NCBI GenBank assembly: GCA_050247435.1
Contig: JBFWUF010000030.1
Span: 43,887-107,886 of the forward strand
DNA length: 64,000 nucleotides
Source: JAJVID01 sp050247435
Lineage (GTDB): Bacteria > Acidobacteriota > Blastocatellia > RBC074
Reading direction: 5' to 3'
Part shown: piece by piece, positions 15,718 through 25,499 of the stretch
Layout: every line of letters starts with the position of its first letter
Numbering within the stretch: the first letter of the stretch is position 1
The notes under the pieces: generated by a model
The model's input: the letters and a program-made list of their open reading frames with translations, nothing else
Told to the model about the DNA's origin: nothing
Databases searched by the model: none
Program-made: the position numbers and the translations under genes

Positions 15718-17394
15718 CGATCTATTGCCCGCGTTGCGGATGATCAACAAAAACACTATTGCCAGCGAGATTGCGGTGATGACCCTTCCCGCCTGTTCCG
15801 CCGGCGCCGGAGCAAGCTTCAACTCAATTCGATGAGCGCCCGCCGGCGCCTTGATCCGCAGCAAGCCTGAAACCGGCGCGGGTTGCAGGCTCAGTTGATC
15901 GCCAGTCGTGATGTTGCGCGCTTGCCAGGTTGGAAAGAAATATTGCCGAACGTCGAGCGTAGCGCCCGCTTCACTGTTGACGTTCAAGACGATCTTTCCA
16001 GGTTGCCACGCTTCGATCTTCGCCTCGGTTTTTCCTTCAGACACGAATACCCAGTCCGTGTCTCCGCTTGCCTTGTCCGCCTGTACGATGAATCTGTCAC
16101 GGTCAACCCAGCGTGGCCTGTATTCGAGAGCATCCAGATCGTGGCCGACCAATTGGCTGCGCGGCGCGCTGAATTGTTGGTGGATTTTGTATCCGCGCCA
16201 GGCGAACGCCGGAGTGGCTATCAACCAGAAGAGCGCGATCAGAGCCACGATTGCGCGGCAAACCCGGATGCGCGCGTCTGATTTGTTGAACGAATGGAAT
16301 CCCAGCGCTAGCAGCGCCGACGCGGCGAGCGCAAGAATCGTGTTGAAGCGGAAAGGGAATTGAATGTTTTGCAGCAGAGGCAATGTCCGCCAGACCGGCG
16401 CGCTCAACGGCGTCATCACAACAAACGCGACCAACGCCGTGAGCATCCAGAATGCTCTCTCCCGCCTGACCCGTTCATCCTGATTAAAACCCGAAACGAA
16501 AAATGCGCAGCCCGCCGCGATCAAGGCGCTGATGACGATCCAGACGAGGTGAGCGCGTAATCCCTGCTGGGATAGACTGGCGAAGAGAAACCACTTCTCG
16601 AAACGTACTTCCGGTTTCATCAACTCCTGCATCGAGACGAACTTACGCATCGTGACGGCCGGAAGCAGGTAAATCGCGGACAATCCGAGGCCCAGCGCCA
16701 TCGCGGCGAGAGTGAAAACCGCCTTCTTCTTTCGTTCCTCCAACTTCGCCGTGAAAAGCGCGTAGCCGATTGGGAAGGGCGAGAGGATCATCGCTGTCGG
16801 CAGATGGCTTGCGACGAGCAAAGCGTAGCTCGCCGCCAGTCCGATTGGGGCCAACCGCGCGCCCGCGATGATTCGATGGGTGAAATAGAAGATCAGCGGC
16901 GCCCAGACGAATGCGAAAAGCTCAGCGAACGCGCCGCGAATGTACAGGTCAGCGATCGTGTGGTACGGCATCGCCACATACAGGATTGCCGCGACGCAGG
17001 CCGCGGTTCGCCCGGCGATCTGTTTGAGCCAGAGATAGGCGGTCCATCCCGAAGCGATCAGCGCGAGCGACGCTGACAATCCGAGCCGCAGCCATCCTTG
17101 CTCGTCGCTCCCGAAGAATGGTTTGAGCAGGCTGGTTAGATAGTAGGGAACCGGCGGGTAGAAGAAGAACGACGGGCTGCCCAGGCCGCCATTCAAATCC
17201 GACAGCCAGCGCGGATGCGGATCGCCGCCCCAGAGTTGGTCGGAGAAATGAGTCAGCCAGAGCGCGTGAATCCAGCCGTCGTGCGTGTAGGCCGGGAAGC
17301 CGAAGAGTGTGACCGGTAACGCGAGTATCAAACCAACGACCGCGAGCGCTATCAGAGGCGCGAGCCGTTTGACTGGTGAGGAGAAAGACTTCAT
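15697..17394 (-). CDS. GT-C-like polytopic membrane protein (PTPS-related family)
   Basis: 565 residues from the ATG at 17392-17394; the reading frame extends four codons further upstream only with a non-ATG start. About ten to twelve hydrophobic segments fill residues 15-400, and a beta-rich periplasmic-type part (about 405-530) precedes a last helix near the C-terminus. The first loop has HDGWIHALW and the PRWLSDLNGGLGSPSFFFYP stretch typical of the '6-pyruvoyl-tetrahydropterin synthase-related' membrane family, which looks like a GT-C glycosyltransferase using a lipid-linked sugar. An exact donor or acceptor cannot be read. It is convergent with the zinc-ribbon gene and tandem with the TIM-barrel gene upstream. 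Confidence 0.75.
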   Translation of the reverse strand: MKSFSSPVKRLAPLIALAVVGLILALPVTLFGFPAYTHDGWIHALWLTHFSDQLWGGDPHPRWLSDLNGGLGSPSFFFYPPVPYYLTSLLKPFFGSDEQGWLRLGLSASLALIASGWTAYLWLKQIAGRTAACVAAILYVAMPYHTIADLYIRGAFAELFAFVWAPLIFYFTHRIIAGARLAPIGLAASYALLVASHLPTAMILSPFPIGYALFTAKLEERKKKAVFTLAAMALGLGLSAIYLLPAVTMRKFVSMQELMKPEVRFEKWFLFASLSQQGLRAHLVWIVISALIAAGCAFFVSGFNQDERVRRERAFWMLTALVAFVVMTPLSAPVWRTLPLLQNIQFPFRFNTILALAASALLALGFHSFNKSDARIRVCRAIVALIALFWLIATPAFAWRGYKIHQQFSAPRSQLVGHDLDALEYRPRWVDRDRFIVQADKASGDTDWVFVSEGKTEAKIEAWQPGKIVLNVNSEAGATLDVRQYFFPTWQARNITTGDQLSLQPAPVSGLLRIKAPAGAHRIELKLAPAPAEQAGRVITAISLAIVFLLIIRNAGNRSSSALFR

Positions 17395-17437
17395 CTGGTA
17401 AATCAATGAACCGTAAAAACAGGGAAGAGTTGATGCG

Positions 17438-18520
17438 TTATGATTTCAAACCGAGTCCAAGAACCTCGCGGCAATATCTGACGCTCTTCTCCAACTCGGC
17501 CTTTTGAAATTCCTGTTCGGCCGGCTTTCGATCTTTGCCTTCGGGGGCTTTGAACGCTTCGCGTGGTTTGCCTTGTTTGGCCATTGCGGTAAATCCGAGA
17601 AACTCTTTCGCGCGGATGTCACGATAAAACTTCCAGAACTCATCTTTCTGAAAAGGGAATGCGCGAACCGCGCCTGAGATGATTTCAAGTTGCACGCTCG
17701 CGCCGGGGCACAACTCGGCGAAGCGGTCGAAATACTTTTGCCAATCAACCTGGCCATCGCCCATCGCCGTCCACGCCACCGACGCGCCTTCGCCGGTCTC
17801 CCACACGACCGAGTCGCGAATGCCTGTCGTCGCGGCATACGGGCCGAGTATCTCCAAATTCTGCATCGGGTCTTCGAGCGTCCACGTGGCGTTGCCGGAA
17901 TCGAGCGTCGCGCCGACGTAATCGCGTCCGCACTCTTCGATCAGATTGGCCAACTGCCACGCCTGCATGTCGCCTGCGTGATTTTCGATGGCGATCTTGA
18001 CGCCCGCGTCAATCGCCCGCGAGCGGACAGCCTTGCAGACGCGGATCGTGTCTTTCCAACGCGCTTCAAGCCCGCCTGGCAGTTTGCGGTCGTCGGCGGT
18101 TCCTTGATAACAGCGGGCCACGCGCGAGCCTAGCGTTTTCGCCACGCGGATCAGCAAGGCCAGATGCTCTTCCGCCGAACCGTATTTCGCATTGAAGCTT
18201 TTCGCAGACGGACAGATGCTGCCCGTGCCGGCTTGAATCTCCAGGCCGAGGTCGTCGGCCTTCTTCTTGATCTCTTTCAAATAACTATCGCTATGGTTCT
18301 CGTAAACGTCGAGGTCGGAGAAGAGCACCGTGTCAACTTTGAGCGTGGCCGCGTAATCGAGCAGTCGCGGCGCTTTCCAGCCCATCGCGCGAATCGAGAA
18401 ATTGTCGAATCCGAGTTTGAGATGGCGGCGTTTGGGCGTCTGTGCGAATAAAGTCGTGTCGGTCATTGTAATGGCTCCGGCGATAGCAAGAGTTTTGACG
18501 AATTGACGGCGTGATTTCAT
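17438..18520 (-). CDS. Tat-exported sugar isomerase/epimerase-like TIM barrel
   Basis: 360 residues. A twin-arginine signal (SRRQFVKTLAIAGAITM, residues 3-19) ends near LFAQT, so the protein should be exported folded. The rest matches the xylose-isomerase-like TIM barrel (AP endonuclease 2 superfamily): metal-binding acidic residues are likely in KIAIENHAGD, GATLDSGNATW and VQLEIISGA. Family members isomerise or epimerise sugars, or act on keto-sugars. A related but distinct gene is transcribed divergently at 18754; the two share a 233-bp upstream region, so they may be co-regulated in sugar catabolism. Substrate unknown. Confidence 0.85.
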   Translation of the reverse strand: MKSRRQFVKTLAIAGAITMTDTTLFAQTPKRRHLKLGFDNFSIRAMGWKAPRLLDYAATLKVDTVLFSDLDVYENHSDSYLKEIKKKADDLGLEIQAGTGSICPSAKSFNAKYGSAEEHLALLIRVAKTLGSRVARCYQGTADDRKLPGGLEARWKDTIRVCKAVRSRAIDAGVKIAIENHAGDMQAWQLANLIEECGRDYVGATLDSGNATWTLEDPMQNLEILGPYAATTGIRDSVVWETGEGASVAWTAMGDGQVDWQKYFDRFAELCPGASVQLEIISGAVRAFPFQKDEFWKFYRDIRAKEFLGFTAMAKQGKPREAFKAPEGKDRKPAEQEFQKAELEKSVRYCREVLGLGLKS

Positions 18521-18753
18521 TTACACCTCGATTCAAGACAATGAAGAGAGAGTTCTGCCGTGAAAAGTTTCGTGTGGCGGCGCGGTTTATGCCACAGGTC
18601 GAAATCAAAAGGCAATGGAGTCGAAGCGCCCACCGCTGCCCCTGCTTCCTAAATTCCACGCGCTGGCTTACACTGCGCGCGCCTTCAAAATTTCAACGTT
18701 CACAATTCAACCACAATCAGGCGCTGACCCAAGCGTTAATGAGGATTGCAACC

Positions 18754-19686
<933 letters not shown>

Positions 19687-19933
19687 CGTTCATCGCATCC
19701 GGCAAACGAGACGCTGGTCTGAAAAACCAAAATTTCAGTTATTGACACATGCCGCGCTGGTTCGTAGACTGCGCTGTCTCCGGCTGTATGTCATCGTTAT
19801 TATTACGATGAGCCGGGGATCAACTGATGCTGACGCTCTTACACAATCAACGTTTCGGAGGCGCCATCCCCACTGCCAGCGGCTCTGCGAGTTCTCAGTC
19901 GTCACGTTTCTGATCGTGACCAGGGGAGACGCC

Positions 19934-20590
19934 GTGAACAATGAAATCACAATCGTCATTGCTGGTGGCCATCCGATCTATCGCAAAGGCCTGTTGAGGA
20001 TTATCGAAAACACGCCGGGTTTGCGGGCGGTCGGTGAGGCCGATCACAGTGTGGCCGCGCTGGAGTTGATCCGGGCGCACAGGCCGCGAGTCGTAGTTCT
20101 CGATGTGGGCATGCCGGGTAAAGACGGCGTAGACCTGACACAGACGGTGATTGAAAAAGAATGGCCGGTGGAAGTGGTCTTCCTGGCGGCGGACAGGGAC
20201 GAAAAGTTCTTCAATGCTGCCCTCGACCTGGGAGTCAAAGGTCTCGCGCATCGGGACGACGGGCCGGATGAGATCATCAATTGCATCAGGTCGGCCGCCG
20301 CCGGTAAAAGTTTCGTCAGCCCCCTGCTCATGTCATCTTTTCTTTCCCTGAATCTGCGCGACGATGCGCCCGGCAGTGAAGAACCCAGCGCGCAACCGCT
20401 GACGCCGATGGAACGCCGTATTCTCAACTTCATCGCCGAGTACAAGACCAACAGAGAAATCGCCGAACAGCTATTCATCAGCGTTCGCACAGTCGAAAAT
20501 CACCGCCACAACATCAGCCAGAAATTAAACATCCGCGGCCCCCACGCGCTACTTCGGTTCGCTCTCAATATCAAATCGGAGCTTTCCTGA
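19934..20590 (+). CDS. LuxR/NarL-type regulator with degenerate receiver
   Basis: 218 residues from a GTG at 19934, preceded by AGGGGAG with 5 bases spacing; an upstream ATG at 19742 would add unrelated residues. The receiver (about 3-125) keeps the acceptor Asp in VVVLDVGMPG, but the acidic pair that binds magnesium is Gly-Gly (VIAGGHPIYRKG where DD is usual), and the switch lysine is not seen (GLAHRDD instead of a YLLKD-like run). Phosphorylation is therefore doubtful. The C-terminal LuxR-type HTH (about 152-210) is normal: LTPMERRILNFIAE, NREIAEQLFISVRTVENH. It is followed within 45 bp by a palindromic operator-like pair and then the giant surface protein gene, its most likely target. Confidence 0.88.
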   Translation: MNNEITIVIAGGHPIYRKGLLRIIENTPGLRAVGEADHSVAALELIRAHRPRVVVLDVGMPGKDGVDLTQTVIEKEWPVEVVFLAADRDEKFFNAALDLGVKGLAHRDDGPDEIINCIRSAAAGKSFVSPLLMSSFLSLNLRDDAPGSEEPSAQPLTPMERRILNFIAEYKTNREIAEQLFISVRTVENHRHNISQKLNIRGPHALLRFALNIKSELS

Positions 20591-21239
20591 CCCATCTCGC
20601 AAGCTGACGGCTTCCCTGCTTATTTTGCGCAAAATGAGTAGTACTACTCAGCCTAAACGAGTAGAACTACCTATTGTCCTAATCGTTGGCTCGTAGGAAA
20701 ATGCGCCGCCATTGAATGAAATTGTAGCTGTTACCTCATCACTGGACAGCTATGGTTCTGCGGACTTCAATCACGATTATTCCGGGTTAGTTACTTAATT
20801 TCTACCTTTCGTCAGTATTTCGACTTTTGTTTTGATTACCGCTCAGTAATTGTTTAGCGGGTTGATATTGTGGGTGAAGCCTGCGGTGCCCACATTATGC
20901 GGTAGTGGTGCAGCGCCCTTCACGCGATGAGGCACCAAAAGTAACTTGTTTGATTATCCGAGCAGCTCGGTTTTGAGCCTAAAAGCGCAATATGTTGTGG
21001 CCTCATCGCGAAGCCCCAATACCCTCCGCTAATCAAATACACCGCTCACTATCGAGCGGCTGGTTGTTGTAGCAGCCGTTTTCTGGCAAAGCTATTTGAT
21101 AGATCAACATCTTAAAGCTCCCCCATGGCTTTGAGACGCAACAAAAACTCTTGTCATTGTGAAGCCGTTTCTCGCGGTTTCACGGCGTCGTCACAGCGCC
21201 CTCACGGAACATGCGCTGGACGGAATTGGAGAATGAAAG
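20591..21239 (+). other. Long leader region of the giant surface protein
   Basis: About 650 bases without a credible gene. It holds the palindromic pair at 20635-20671. An 11-bp inverted repeat CGCGATGAGGC (20923-20933) / GCCTCATCGCG (21000-21010) could close a large RNA fold, and a small hairpin GTGAAGCCG / CGGTTTCAC lies at 21159-21182. I found no match to a c-di-GMP riboswitch core or another class I know. Confidence 0.5.
20635..20671. promoter_or_regulatory. Paired palindromic operator-like sites
   Basis: A perfect 16-bp palindrome TGAGTAGTACTACTCA (20635-20650) is followed by an imperfect copy GAGTAGAACTACC (20659-20671), with centres about 23 bp apart, i.e. roughly two helix turns. Two-fold symmetric half-sites (GAGTAGT) at helical spacing are what a dimeric LuxR/NarL-type protein would bind, and such a regulator ends 45 bp upstream. 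Target gene by position: the surface protein at 21240. Confidence 0.5.
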
Positions 21240-24200
21240 ATGCGTCACCACACACACACACACATTGCTCAAAAGCTTTTCACCTCTCTCGCTTACATCA
21301 AACGGCTGTCACGCGCCGCGAGCGTCGCGCTGGCCCTCATAGCCATTATTACTCTCCTGGCCGCAGGCGCCTTCTACCAGTGGCAGAAGCATGAAGATGC
21401 GGCCCGCCAGGAGAAAATCCAGCAGACTCTCAAAGAAAACGCCAAGACGGTGCGGTTCCTGGAAAACAAGGGGCAGTTGCCGGACAAGAAAGTTCTTTAT
21501 TACTTCGACGCCAAACAAGGCTCGGTCTATGTCGAACGCGAGCAGATTCGTTTCGTCGCCAAGGATGCCGAGTCGCGCCCGGTGAATTCCGGCGTTGCGC
21601 CCGGCGGCAAGAAGCCTTTGGTCAAGCCTGACTCGGAGAGCGTCGTTAAAGGCCAGCACTCCTTCATACTCCATCTCGACGGCTCCAATCCCTCGCCGGC
21701 CATTCGCCGGGGCGAGGAATTCGGCGCGCGCTACAACTACTTTTTCGGCGAGGACTCTTCCAAGTGGGTGACAGGCGTGCGGGCGGCCAAAGAATTGACG
21801 CTCGATGATGTCTACCCCGGCGTTGATCTGCGCCTTTACAGCACCAACGACGGCTCGCTCGAATTCGACTGGGTGATGGACGCGGGCGCTGACTTCAGCC
21901 AGGTCAGGATGAGCTTCGAGGGGCAGGACAGTCTTTCAGTGGATAAAGACGGCAGCCTCAAAGTCGGATTGCGTTTCACCGATGTCAAATTCCATCTCCC
22001 GGAATCCTACCAGGTGACTGAGAAAGGCAAGTCCCCAGTCAATTTCGCCTTCAATCAGTCGGACAATAATACCGTCGCCTTTACCACCGAATCTCAGATT
22101 GATTCCCGCTACCCGCTGGTCATTGACCCTACATTGAGCTGGGGCACGTTCATGGATGGAAATCTTTCCAGCTTTGACCAATACCTTTTCGCCGTTCAGG
22201 TAGACCCTGCCGATGGAATGGTGTATTGCGCGGGCGCCACCAATCAAAATATTCCGACGGCTTCGGGAGCCTACGACGCCGATGGATACCTCAACACTGT
22301 TACCGGGTTTTCCGCTTCCAGCGCCACCCCGCGCGTCGCCGTTGTGTATCGAGTAACAGGTGACGGCACGGACCTGGTGGACTTAACACTTTATGGCCCA
22401 AGTACGGTTGTCAATAATTCTGGTAGTAATAATGACAGTAATGTAATCGCCTATTCGCTTAGTCTTTCCACCAACAGAGTATTCATAGGAGGGCACACCA
22501 CTGATGATATTCCCGCCGGAGCGACCTCCGCTTTCGACAACACGCGGAATGGCGATGACGGGTTTGTCGCCGTTTTCTCCCGCGACCTGGGAACGCTTCA
22601 TTACTCCACCTATTTGGGAGACACTGGCGGCGATTTTCCGGGTGTAACATCCATTCGAGCGTTGGCCGACGACTCTTTTGTAGCGGGTATGACCGTGACT
22701 GCGGCGTTACCCGCTGGCCCCGCTGCTCCGGACTACATTATTGGAACCCCAGCCGATTCTACCTATAGCGGCAGCAGTGAAATGTTTATCGCCAAATTCG
22801 GCGCGCTGAATACGCTGACCTGGGGAACCTACGTGGGCGGAGGCGAAGAAGAAACCTTCAATGACCTGGAAGTATTCGGCGATGGAAGAGTAGCTTTCGC
22901 CGGATCTGGAAATAACACGGATGCCACGCTTACCGATGTGGCCCCCGCATCCACGGGATCAAACAGCAATGGTAATACGGATGGTATTCTGGGCGTCCTG
23001 ACCAGCACCGGCGCGGCTTTTAATTATCTGGAGGAAATCGGCGGCGGAGACAACGACCGCATCAACGATGTGGAAATTGTCGGCAATACGCTATTTTGGA
23101 CAGGGTCTGTATCGAGCGGATTTCCAACCTCGGCAGGCGTATACGACACCAGCCATAATGGGAGCCTGGATGTCGTTGTCGGCTCTGTCAGCGCCGCAGG
23201 CGGTACTGGCTACGCCGCTACTTTTTACGGCAGCAGCAACACCGGTGATGATGACATAGGTAGCGGGATAAAACTTGTGTCCCAGACAAACTGCGCCGGC
23301 GTTCAACAATCATTTCTTCTGGTATTCGGATCAACCGAGGGCGATCTTCCAACGCAAAATATCAATAGCGATCCGTTCTTCGCCGCCAGTAACAATGGCG
23401 GGCTTGATATATTCTTTGCCGGATTCAAGAGCGACCTGACGGGGCCACTTCAATTCGGAACTCATATGGGCGGAAGCGAGAATGATTACCTCGGTGATAC
23501 GGGAAATCCAAGAGGCGCCAATCATTTGTGGGTCAATGGGGCGAATGTTTATGTGGGAACGACCACGCATAGCACGACGCATTCTCCCACGCTCGTGTCC
23601 GGCGGTTTTGATACGACCAAAGACAATTCGCCTGATACTGAGGATGCCCACATCCTTTTTTCCATCCAATTCAATTCATTGTTGCAGTCTGATTATAGCG
23701 ACGCGCTGGCCAGTTACGGAGTGCCCACGCATATCCTGGATTGCGCCAATCTCCGGATCGGCGCGAATTTGGATGCTGAAACGGCCGCTTTGCCCACCGC
23801 CACTGCCGATGGGGACGACAACGACCAGACGCCGGATGACGAAGACGGCCTGACATCTATCCCGTCTTTGCCCGCGGGCGGCCCGCAAAACATCAGCATC
23901 ACCGTCAACAACGTGATGAATACCACGGGCGGCGCGGCTACGCTATATGGCTGGATTGACCTGGACAGCGATGGTCAATTCGAGGCCGGCGAATTTGCGT
24001 CAACCTCCGTGGCAAATGGTTTCAGCGGATCGAAGACGTTGAGTTGGACGGGCGTGACCTTTACCGGTTCGCTGACCTCGCACTACCTGAGGCTTCGTCT
24101 GACGACCGATACGCTGACGGATATTGGAGGGACACCGAATCTTGACGAACGTTCAACCGTCCCGGCGTCGGATGGCGAGGTGGAAGATTATCTGTTGACG

Positions 24201-25087
24201 GTTACGCAGTCGGCAGACCTGTCGCTGACCAAGACGGTCAATAACTCGACTCCGAACGTGGGCGGCACGGTGATCTTCACGGTGACGGTCTCGAACGCGG
24301 GGCCGAACAACGCGACGAACGTTGCGGTGAAAGATTTGCTGCCCGCCGGATTGACGTTCGTGAGTTCAACGCCGAGCCAGGGAAGCTACAACAACGTGAC
24401 CGGCGTGTGGACGGTCGGAACGATCAACAACGCGGCGAGCGCCAACATCCAGATCACGGCGACGGTGGCGACCGCCGGAGCGAAGTCCAACTACGCTCAG
24501 GTGTCAGCCTCCGATCAGAACGATCCTGATTCGACGCCGAACGACGATTCGACGACGCACGATGACGACGACCAGGTGACGGTGACGCCGCAGTCGGCAG
24601 ACCTGTCGTTGACCAAGACGGTCAACAACTCGACGCCGAACGTCGGCGGCACGGTGATCTTCACGGTGACGGTCTCGAACGCGGGGCCGAACAACGCGAC
24701 GAATGTGGCGGTGAAAGATTTGCTGCCAGCCGGATTGACGTTCGTGAGTTCGACGCCGAGCCAGGGAAGCTACAACAACGTGACCGGCGTGTGGACGGTG
24801 GGGACGATCAACAACGCGGCGAGCGCCAACATCCAGATCACGGCGACGGTGGCGACCGCCGGAGCGAAGAACAACTACGCTCAGGTGTCAGCCTCCGATC
24901 AGAACGATCCCGACTCGACGCCGAACGACGATTCGACGACGCACGATGACGACGATCAGGTGACGGTGACGCCGCAGTCGGCAGACCTGTCGTTGACCAA
25001 GACGGTCAACAACTCGACGCCGAACGTCGGCGGCACGGTGATCTTCACGGTGACGGTCTCGAACGCGGGGCCGAACAACGCGACGAA
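21240..25087 (+). CDS. Giant SBBP/GEVED/DUF11 surface protein, 5' part before gap
   Basis: Start ATG at 21240 has GGAG 8 bases upstream. The first residues are encoded across a (CA)8 tract. One hydrophobic segment (about 28-46, VALALIAIITLLAAGAFYQW) acts as signal or anchor. Residues about 70-300 resemble the N-terminal domain of SBBP proteins (VRFLENKGQLPDKKVLYYF to PLVIDPTLSW). About 300-830 is a beta-propeller-like SBBP region with repeats such as WGTYVGGGEEETFND. About 850-990 is a GEVED domain (DDEDGL, GWIDLDSDGQFEAGEF, ending DGEVEDYLLTV). From about 992 on, DUF11 repeats of 128 residues begin, encoded by nearly identical 384-bp units. The frame runs into the N gap. Probably a secreted or cell-surface adhesin-like protein; function not established. 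Confidence 0.85.
21249..21264 (+). repeat. (CA)8 microsatellite at the start of the surface-protein gene
   Basis: Sixteen bases of pure CA repeat begin 6 bases after the ATG at 21240-21242 and encode an alternating His/Thr run. Gain or loss of one unit shifts the frame at codon 4-9. This is the classic layout of a slipped-strand phase-variation tract, though eight units is short. Confidence 0.85.
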
Positions 25088-25499
25088 NNNNNNNNNNTGA
25101 CGGTGACGCCGCAGTCGGCAGACCTGTCGTTGACCAAGACGGTCAACAACTCGACGCCGAACGTCGGCGGCACGGTGATCTTCACGGTGACGGTCTCGAA
25201 CGCGGGGCCGAACAACGCGACGAACGTTGCGGTGAAAGATTTGCTGCCAGCCGGATTGACGTTCGTGAGTTCGACGCCGAGCCAGGGAAGTTACAACAAC
25301 GTGACTGGCGTGTGGACGGTGGGCACGATCAACAACGCGGCGAGCGCCAACATCCAGATCACGGCGACGGTGGCGACCGCCGGAGCGAAGTCCAACTACG
25401 CACAGGTGAGCGCGAGCGATCAGAACGATCCCGATTCGACGCCGAACGACGATTCGACGACGCACGATGACGACGACCAGGTGACGCTGACGCCGCAAT
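24211..25499 (+). repeat. 384-bp near-identical tandem repeats (DUF11 units)
   Basis: Unit starts are seen at 24211, 24595, 24979 and 25116, each opening with CGGCAGACCTGTCG. The first two intact units are exactly 384 bp (128 codons). The third is cut by the N gap after 109 bases. The fourth, after the gap, is again 384 bp. Near identity at DNA level points to recent duplication and explains the assembly break. Confidence 0.9.
25088..25097. other. Assembly gap (10 N)
   Basis: Ten Ns lie inside a 384-bp repeat. Before the gap, unit position 109 has been reached; after it, the sequence resumes 18 bases before a unit end. The missing piece is therefore 257 bp plus a whole number of 384-bp units. 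Inserting 257 bp restores one continuous reading frame across the gap, so the gene is probably intact and the 10 Ns are a placeholder. Confidence 0.9.

Noticed and set aside
20880..21110. c-di-GMP riboswitch before the surface protein
   Set aside because: Some pairing is visible but the conserved core (such as GCAAAGCC with GGTTACCG) is absent.
24956..25498. Minus-strand frame spanning the N gap
   Set aside because: Reverse of DUF11 repeats and translated through Ns.
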